Shown: one piece after another, positions 13,426 to 17,752 of the stretch
Position numbering within the stretch: the first letter of the stretch is position 1
Layout: every line of letters starts with the position of its first letter
Source: an uncultured Oscillospiraceae bacterium
Lineage (GTDB): Bacteria > Bacillota > Clostridia > Oscillospirales > Ruminococcaceae
Reading direction: 5' to 3'
DNA length: 17,752 bases
Assembly: GCA_900553955.1 (NCBI GenBank)
Contig: USFO01000022.1
Span: 1 to 17,752 of the forward strand
Program-made: the position numbers and the translations under genes
Notes under the pieces: model-generated
Told to the model about the DNA's origin: nothing
Databases searched by the model: none
Seen by the model: the letters and a program-made list of their open reading frames with translations, nothing else

Positions 13426-13462
13426 GAAAACCACCTCTCTTTCGAGAGGCGGTTTTCTTGTT
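13426..13462 (+). terminator. Terminator of rex
   Basis: Fourteen-base arms GAAAACCACCTCTC and GAGAGGCGGTTTTC around TTTC, with one A-C mismatch; the T-run is partly within the stem and TTGTT follows. It lies 13 bases after the rex stop. Confidence 0.8.
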
Positions 13463-13518
13463 ACAGTTGAACTGAATAGGCAGAACGGCGCTACGCGCCG
13501 CCCTTGCCGAAAAAATTT

Positions 13519-13547
13519 TTGAACTCTCCGCAGTTTTATGCTATAAT
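13519..13547 (+). promoter_or_regulatory. Promoter of the U32 gene
   Basis: TTGAAC (13519-13524) and a perfect TATAAT (13542-13547) with a 17-base spacer, 35 bases before the TTG start. A small hairpin CGGCGC-TAC-GCGCCG (13487-13501) lies just upstream. Confidence 0.82.
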
Positions 13548-13582
13548 ATATTTTTACAAACATTAAAAAGGAGGCTTTGCAC

Positions 13583-14779
13583 TTGGCAAAACCCGAACTT
13601 CTTGCCCCGGCGGGGGATATGGAATGTCTTGAAACGGCGGTGCGCTTCGGCGCGGACGCTGTATATATCGGCGGGCCGATGCTTCAGCTTCGGGCGGATT
13701 CCGTCGGCTTCACCAAAGAGGGCGTTGCCGAAGCCGCCGCATACACCCATGCTCACGGCGTGAAGCTTTACGTCACGGTGAACTGCTTTGCCCGAAACGA
13801 GGAAATAGACGCGGCGGAGGAATATGCCAAATTCCTCTATGAGGCGGGGGTCGACGCGGTGATAGTTTCCGATTTGGGGCTTATTGCGGCAATTCACGCG
13901 GCGGAGCCTCGCCTTCCCATTCATGTAAGTACCCAAGCGAACTGCACAAACTTCAATTCCGCGCTGGTTTACCGTTCCATGGGCGCGGAGCGGGTGGTGC
14001 TCGCCCGAGAAATGACCCTTGAGGAAATCCGCGAGCTGCGCCGCCGTATTCCGGAGGATATGGAGATTGAAGCCTTCGTCCACGGCGCCATGTGTATGTC
14101 CTATTCAGGGCGGTGCATGATTTCGTCATTCCTTACCGGAAGAAGCGGCAACCGCGGCGGCTGTGCGCAGCCCTGCCGCTGGAATTATTACCTGATGGAG
14201 CAAAAGCGCCCCGGAGAATTTTTTCCGGTGGTGGAGGACGAAAAGGGCATGGCAATCCTCAGTTCCTATGATATGTGCGCCGCTCCCTTCCTTGACAAGC
14301 TCGTTGAAGCGGGGGTTTCATCCTTCAAAATCGAGGGCCGCATGAAAACGCCGTTTTATGTCGCAACGGTGGTGAATGCGTACCGCCACGCCATTGACGG
14401 CGATTTGCCCCTTGAGGTGATTATGCGGGAGCTTGACAGCTGCAGCCACCGCCCCTACTCCAGCGCGTTCTACTTCGGCGAAATGGTGCACAGCCACGGC
14501 AATTCCGGGGCGTACATTCAAAAGTGTAAGTTTGCGGGCGTGGTGCTCGACTGGGAAAACGGTGTTGCCACCGTGCAGCAGCGGAACAACTTCCGTCCCG
14601 GCGACGAACTTGAGATAATTTCACCCATCAGCACCGGCAAAAAATTCACCGTCACCGAAATCCGCGACGAGGATGGAAATTTTCTCGAAAGCGCAAAGCT
14701 TATTCAGCAAACCCTCAAAATCCCCTGTGAAATTCCTCTTCAAAAGGGCGATATTTTAAGGCTGAGGGTTGAGGAATAA
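13583..14779 (+). CDS. U32 family protein (TrhP/RlhA-like)
   Basis: About 398 aa. The U32 signature is complete: FVHGAMCMSYSGRC (about residues 163-176) followed by GRSGNRGGCAQPCRW. The opening PELLAPAGDMECLETAV and GADAVYIGG are typical. U32 proteins were annotated as collagenase-like peptidases, but the characterised members TrhP and RlhA are prephenate-dependent RNA hydroxylases (5-hydroxyuridine at tRNA position 34; 23S rRNA C2501). The four Cys of the signature fit the iron-sulfur-type site proposed for that group. I chose TTG at 13583 because AGGAGG lies 8 bases before it, while TTG at 13577 is only 2 bases away. SSFKIEGRMK and a C-terminal beta-barrel part follow. Exact target is not known. 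Confidence 0.92.
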   Translation: MAKPELLAPAGDMECLETAVRFGADAVYIGGPMLQLRADSVGFTKEGVAEAAAYTHAHGVKLYVTVNCFARNEEIDAAEEYAKFLYEAGVDAVIVSDLGLIAAIHAAEPRLPIHVSTQANCTNFNSALVYRSMGAERVVLAREMTLEEIRELRRRIPEDMEIEAFVHGAMCMSYSGRCMISSFLTGRSGNRGGCAQPCRWNYYLMEQKRPGEFFPVVEDEKGMAILSSYDMCAAPFLDKLVEAGVSSFKIEGRMKTPFYVATVVNAYRHAIDGDLPLEVIMRELDSCSHRPYSSAFYFGEMVHSHGNSGAYIQKCKFAGVVLDWENGVATVQQRNNFRPGDELEIISPISTGKKFTVTEIRDEDGNFLESAKLIQQTLKIPCEIPLQKGDILRLRVEE

Positions 14780-14809
14780 GTCGGAAAGCCGCTTGCGGCG
14801 CAAAAATTA

Positions 14810-14959
14810 TCACCACAATTCGTACAATATCATAGTATCGGATTTCCACAGCACCACATCGGACCAGCGTTCCAAATCTTCTATTTGTGTGCTGTAAAGC
14901 TTTGTATCATAATCGTTCTCGGTACAGGCTTCGTCTGCATGCTTGAAATTTACTGTATT
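14810..14959 (-). pseudogene. C-terminal remnant of an unidentified gene
   Basis: On the minus strand 49 open codons end in TGA at 14810-14812 and read like real protein (ADEACTENDYDTKLYSTQIE, then WSDVVLWKSDTMILYELW). No start codon with a ribosome site exists. Just upstream, a different frame reads YAAYGRFYLLKYSKFQ and would join it through one frameshift near 14945. The piece then stops at the 42-base palindrome (14991-15032). It looks like the tail of a decayed gene; I do not recognise its family. Confidence 0.45.
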
Positions 14960-14990
14960 TCAGCAGATAAAAGCGCCCATATGCGGCGTA

Positions 14991-15032
14991 AATAAAATAA
15001 GCTGTGCATATATATGCACAGCTTATTTTATT
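14991..15032. terminator. 42-base perfect palindrome, bidirectional terminator
   Basis: Arms AATAAAATAAGCTGTGCATA and its exact complement meet at a central TA, so all 42 bases form one palindrome. The GCTGTGCATA stem with TTATTTTATT tails works in both directions between the convergent U32 gene (plus) and the VNG-repeat gene (minus). Confidence 0.8.
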
Positions 15033-15079
15033 AAAACGTCCCTGCCTCACCTTTCGGAAAGCAGAGGCGTCTTTTATTC

Positions 15080-16294
15080 TTACAGCTTATATTCCGCGGC
15101 GTTCACAATCTTTTTGTCCTTTATATCACCGAGTATGCCGCCCACCATATCGAAAATTCCGGCTTTCTCGCAGCTTTCGCCGATATTCGCAACGTCTTCG
15201 CAGACAAGGGTCACTGTGCTTTCCTGCTCCGCGGAGCAAGAAACGTTCGCGCAATCGGAAATCGTAAGCCGCTCAGAAATAAGCTCCACGGGAGCATCCT
15301 TCGCGATTTTTACGCTTACGCAGTCGGAAACTTCAATGCCCTCCGGATGAGCCTCCAGCAGGAATTTATCTATTTTCACACTGATTTTGTCGGTAATCTT
15401 CATCGCAGGGGAACTCGCCACTACTTTCACTTCTCCGCAGGTGGCTTTAAGCGCCCAAAACGTCTGCTGAAGCGATTCCGCAACGGAAACATCACCGTTT
15501 ACATATAGGTATTCTATACGCGAAAGCGCCGCGGCGCTTTCTGCCGGAATTTCAAGGTCTCCGTTCACAAAAAGCTTGGCGCCATAGCGCATAACCGCAG
15601 TATTGTCAAGGGTAAGCTCGCCAGAAACAAACTCCGTGCCGTCCGGCACAAGTACAATGTCGCAGTCCTCGTTAAGCAGCGGCACAATTCCCTCCGCAAG
15701 GGATTCGACAACCACAGCGCTCTTTGCATAAAAGCTTGCGCCTTTGGCGGCAATGGCCGCAGGGTCAATGGTGTCGCTCACAAAAATGAAACGGCTGCTC
15801 CAATAGGTTGCCGCCTTTGCACGGAGCATGAAAAGCCGATCGATAACAGCGTCGTTCTTCATAATAATCGCGCCGGCGGGATAGATTTCAAGCTTTCCGT
15901 TTACGGAAATTTTGTCCGTGTCAATGCCTGAATCCGTCGGGCAAAGCATTTTTCCGTTCACATAAATCATGGCGTATTTACGAAGGTTGCTTTCTCCGCC
16001 GGAAACAACTGTCACCTTGCCGTTCACGATGAGCACCGTGCCCTCTTCTACCACGGAATCGGCGCTGATTTCAATTTTACCGTTCACCACCTGAACAGGT
16101 GCATCCTTTAGAACGCTAATCTGCTTTGCGCAGTTGGTGTTAACATTGTGGCTTGCAAGGAGTTCTTTGCTCTCCGGCGTTACCAGTATTGTGGCGGAAT
16201 TTATATTGATGCCCTCATATTTTTCAAGAACGCTTTCTTGCGGATCGCGGGCATCGCAGACTGCACAGTTTACAATAAGTGTTTTCTTTTCCAT
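15080..16294 (-). CDS. VNG-repeat protein, likely beta-solenoid, unknown function
   Basis: A 404-aa protein I cannot name. It has no signal peptide and no membrane helix. Strand-turn-strand units centred on VNGK or VNGD recur at about residues 70, 90, 112, 131, 243 and 265, around 20 residues apart. Such spacing suggests stacked beta-solenoid coils, somewhat like bactofilins, though no bactofilin signature is seen. The N-terminus carries a CAVC pair (Cys10, Cys13), and there are 11 Cys in all. The tail has DMVGGILGDIKDKK. The ATG has ribosome site GGAGG and lies 16 bases after the 57-aa gene, so the sigma factor unit (16481-16969) is the same operon. A self-assembling cytoplasmic scaffold is a guess. 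Confidence 0.8.
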   Translation of the reverse strand: MEKKTLIVNCAVCDARDPQESVLEKYEGININSATILVTPESKELLASHNVNTNCAKQISVLKDAPVQVVNGKIEISADSVVEEGTVLIVNGKVTVVSGGESNLRKYAMIYVNGKMLCPTDSGIDTDKISVNGKLEIYPAGAIIMKNDAVIDRLFMLRAKAATYWSSRFIFVSDTIDPAAIAAKGASFYAKSAVVVESLAEGIVPLLNEDCDIVLVPDGTEFVSGELTLDNTAVMRYGAKLFVNGDLEIPAESAAALSRIEYLYVNGDVSVAESLQQTFWALKATCGEVKVVASSPAMKITDKISVKIDKFLLEAHPEGIEVSDCVSVKIAKDAPVELISERLTISDCANVSCSAEQESTVTLVCEDVANIGESCEKAGIFDMVGGILGDIKDKKIVNAAEYKL

Positions 16295-16310
16295 AGTATT
16301 TCCTCCAAAA

Positions 16311-16484
16311 TCAATATCTTTTTTGCGGCAGCATAATGCCGATTTCTATTTTCTGTTCCAAAGCAGTACCGAAAATGTCGCCGATTTCTTCGGCAGAGAA
16401 TCCCTCCGCCCTAAGAATGCGAAAAATCGTGGCGGCTTTTTCAGGAATGCTTGTAAAAAAGTTGCCTGGAAGTGTGTTTTTCAT
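16311..16484 (-). CDS. 57-aa protein between sigma factor and VNG-repeat gene
   Basis: A short gene starting MKNTLPGNFFTSIPEKAATI and ending MLPQKRY. Its ATG overlaps the sigma factor TGA as ATGA, and AGGAGG lies 6-8 bases upstream inside the sigma gene, so translation is probably coupled. The middle (AATIFRILRAEGFSAEEIGDIF) looks helical, resembling a small helix-turn-helix half. It is in the usual place of an anti-sigma factor but has no membrane helix and no zinc-binding His/Cys motif. It may bind the sigma factor or regulate the 404-aa protein. Family not recognised. Confidence 0.75.
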   Translation of the reverse strand: MKNTLPGNFFTSIPEKAATIFRILRAEGFSAEEIGDIFGTALEQKIEIGIMLPQKRY

Positions 16485-16969
16485 CTGATTTCCTCCTGTT
16501 TCTGCGAAAGTTCCTTTCTAAGGATTTTTTTCGCAGCGGAAAGCTTCGACCGCAGAGTTGACGGGTTCATATCAAACATTTCGCCAAGCTCCACGGCGTT
16601 ATAGCCTTCAATGTACCTCATTCTGAAAAGAGTGCGAAGCTCCTCCGGCAAAAGCAGCAGCAGCGCCGCGGCTTCCGCTTCTGCAAACGCCGGGTCTTCA
16701 AAGGCTTCTTCGGTGTCTAGGGCGGAAAGCCTTGCGCTTTCCGCGGCGGCGCGCCGCACCTTATCAATAAAGATGTTCCGCGCGGCTTTATAAAGCCACG
16801 CGCGGCAGTGTGGACGATCCATTTCTTCAAAAAGCACAGCGTTTTGCAGAGCCCGCAAAAAACTTTCCTGAACAATGTCCTCCGCCGCAGTGCGGCAGCC
16901 GCCGGTCATTTGCCCGCAATAGGCACAAAGCTCCGGCCACAGGTCGGAATAAAGTTCATCGATTTTCAC
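16481..16969 (-). CDS. ECF-type sigma-70 family RNA polymerase sigma factor
   Basis: A 162-aa sigma factor with only regions 2 and 4. Region 2 covers about residues 10-76 (DIVQESFLRALQN, then RAWLYKAARNIFIDKVRR, the -10-recognition helix). Region 4 covers about 108-155 (LPEELRTLFRMRYIEGYN, VELGEMFDMNPSTLRSKLSAAKKIL; the last is the -35-binding helix-turn-helix). The linker is Ala/Glu-rich. The start is GTG at 16969; the possible ribosome site AAGGGG is 12 bases away, so the start is less sure. It heads a three-gene operon and has a candidate self-recognised promoter at 17021-17050. No anti-sigma factor with known features follows. Confidence 0.9.
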   Translation of the reverse strand: MKIDELYSDLWPELCAYCGQMTGGCRTAAEDIVQESFLRALQNAVLFEEMDRPHCRAWLYKAARNIFIDKVRRAAAESARLSALDTEEAFEDPAFAEAEAAALLLLLPEELRTLFRMRYIEGYNAVELGEMFDMNPSTLRSKLSAAKKILRKELSQKQEEIR

Positions 16970-17020
16970 CGGAGCAGCGTCCCCTTTCTTTTCGGAATTC
17001 TTTTTCAGCGCGCTTTCACC

Positions 17021-17050
17021 TATATAACGAACGGCGCACAGAAAGTGTTG
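17021..17050 (-). promoter_or_regulatory. Candidate ECF-type autoregulated promoter
   Basis: On the minus strand CAACACTTTC (17041-17050) is followed after about 8-10 bases by CGTTCGTTATATAG. An AAC-containing -35 with a CGT-containing -10 is the general ECF pattern, and its place just ahead of a sigma gene suits autoregulation. The match is by eye only. Confidence 0.45.
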
Positions 17051-17074
17051 AAGGAAATTTAAAATTTTTTACGC

Positions 17075-17103
17075 AAAAAAGCACCCATAGGGTGCTTTTT
17101 TTA
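17075..17103 (-). terminator. Terminator of the DUF523 gene
   Basis: Stem AAAAAAGCACCC/GGGTGCTTTTTT around ATA, with poly-T on either strand. The TAA stop codon of the DUF523 gene lies at its edge. It also isolates the sigma operon promoter from read-through. Confidence 0.88.
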
Positions 17104-17538
17104 TAGAAGCTCTACGGTTCGGCTTTCACCGAAAATTTCAATGCCGTTTGCGGCGAGGAGCGCGGCGGCGACGCCGTCTCCGTCGACAAGCCTGCCGGAA
17201 AAGCTGCCGTCATACACTCTGCCGAAGCCGCAGGAGGGGCTGCGCTCCTTGAGAATCGCTTTTTTGCAGCCGAAAAGCTGCGATAGGCGCAGCGCTTCTG
17301 CCGCGCCGCGGCGATATTCCGCAGTTACATCTATGCCCGTGCAGGAAACCACGCGCTCCCCGATGATTTCGGAGGGGTCACGCGGCGTGGGCAGCCCGCC
17401 AAGCTGCTCCGGGCAGATGGGAATAAGATAATATTTTTCGGACAGCGCCTTGATATTTTCATTTGGCTTTGACTTGCCGTCATACCGACAGCAAAGCCCA
17501 AGCAGGCACCCGCTTATGAGTATCGGCTCTTTTTCCAT
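17101..17538 (-). CDS. DUF523 family protein (YbbK-like)
   Basis: A 145-aa cytoplasmic protein with the DUF523 pattern: ISGCLLGLCCRYDGKSKPN (8-26), PICPEQLGGLPTPRDPSEII (about 43-62) and KERSPSCGFGRVYDGSFSG (about 98-116). The conserved Cys residues (GCLLG..C, CPE, SCG) suggest a metal or iron-sulfur site, but the reaction is not established. The frame is open 11 codons further upstream, yet the ATG at 17538 fits the family start and has GGAG 9 bases away, in the block AAAGGAGCGTGCTCAAAT shared with the deacetylase gene. The leader holds the GTGCTCA cluster. Confidence 0.93.
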   Translation of the reverse strand: MEKEPILISGCLLGLCCRYDGKSKPNENIKALSEKYYLIPICPEQLGGLPTPRDPSEIIGERVVSCTGIDVTAEYRRGAAEALRLSQLFGCKKAILKERSPSCGFGRVYDGSFSGRLVDGDGVAAALLAANGIEIFGESRTVELL

Positions 17539-17540
17539 TT

Positions 17541-17629
17541 GAGCACGCTCCTTTTTCGTTTGAGCACGCACCCGTGCTCACTTTTTTATTTTGAGCACCG
17601 TGAGCACCGTTTGAGCACCACTTGAGCAC
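17541..17629. repeat. Cluster of GAGCAC repeats before the DUF523 gene
   Basis: GAGCAC, mostly as TTGAGCACC, occurs at 17541, 17562, 17593, 17602, 17613 and 17624, and inverted at 17574. The last three steps are 9, 11 and 11 bases, about one helical turn. TGAGCAC-GCACCC-GTGCTCA (17561-17580) is a perfect hairpin followed on the plus strand by CTTTTTT. Confidence 0.65.
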
Positions 17630-17662
17630 CGAGGCGGCGGGGGCGCACTCTTTCCACCCCAT

Positions 17663-17752
17663 CAATCGCGGCTCAGCCGCTTTGGTAAGTATGCGTTTTG
17701 CACTGCGGCATTAAAATAAATAACCTCAGCTGGCACGAAGTGCCTTTGGCGG
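17663..17752. repeat. Dispersed repeat at right contig end
   Basis: The last 55 bases (17698-17752) are the exact reverse complement of bases 1-55; the similarity resumes at 17668-17680. See the left-end repeat. No gene is present. Confidence 0.8.

Noticed and set aside
1..17752. The inverted ends as terminal repeats of a phage or integrative element
   Set aside because: No integrase, transposase, phage or transfer gene is inside; contents are mostly chromosomal housekeeping genes.

Overview
The window looks like a contig from an anaerobic gut-type Clostridium relative, most likely Oscillospiraceae/Ruminococcaceae. The reasons are strong GGAGG-type ribosome sites, several TTG/GTG starts, a Rex redox repressor, a clostridial feoA-feoA-feoB-FeoB-associated set, lipoprotein signals, no sign of an outer-membrane system, and many palindromic intergenic repeats. 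This is inferred from gene content; no rRNA is present. Both ends lie in inverted copies of one dispersed repeat (55 bp identical), so the contig probably stops where the assembly met that repeat.

Layout. 1-330 is repeat DNA. 331-2076 (minus) holds a tRNA-Leu(CAA) with its terminator, then sfsA overlapping a radical SAM gene. 2077-2397 holds a 160 bp MITE-like element, followed by a small membrane protein gene. 2933-3484 (minus) is a solitary EutP-type GTPase. 3585-5817 (plus) is a packed group: an RluA-type pseudouridine synthase, an A+T-rich GIY-YIG gene overlapping it by 13 nt, and rsmA. 5901-6278 is a DUF4430 lipoprotein with its own promoter, followed by a second, inverted copy of the MITE-like element. 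6587-10952 (minus) is a metal block: feoA, feoA, feoB and a Cys-rich FeoB-associated membrane protein, then a terminator, an HMA-domain protein and a 31-codon hydrophobic ORF. 11412-12410 is a PdaA-like deacetylase lipoprotein, 12759-13412 is rex and 13583-14779 is a U32-family protein. 14810-14959 is a gene remnant. 15080-16969 (minus) is an operon of a sigma factor, a 57-aa protein and a 404-aa VNG-repeat protein. 17101-17538 (minus) is a DUF523 protein.

How the genes work together. The feo block is the best-resolved system. It has a strong promoter (TTGACA, 17 bp, TAAACT) and three closely related 20-bp palindromes (CGGTTA...TAACC): one at the start of transcription, one in the leader and one just before feoB. 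This fits control by a DtxR/IdeR-type metal repressor encoded elsewhere. The feo genes are pushed apart by arrays of hairpin repeats. The pseudouridine synthase, RsmA and the tRNA/rRNA-hydroxylase-like U32 protein are RNA-modification enzymes. The least understood unit is the sigma factor, 57-aa protein and VNG-repeat protein operon, which has a candidate autoregulated ECF promoter and no recognisable anti-sigma factor.
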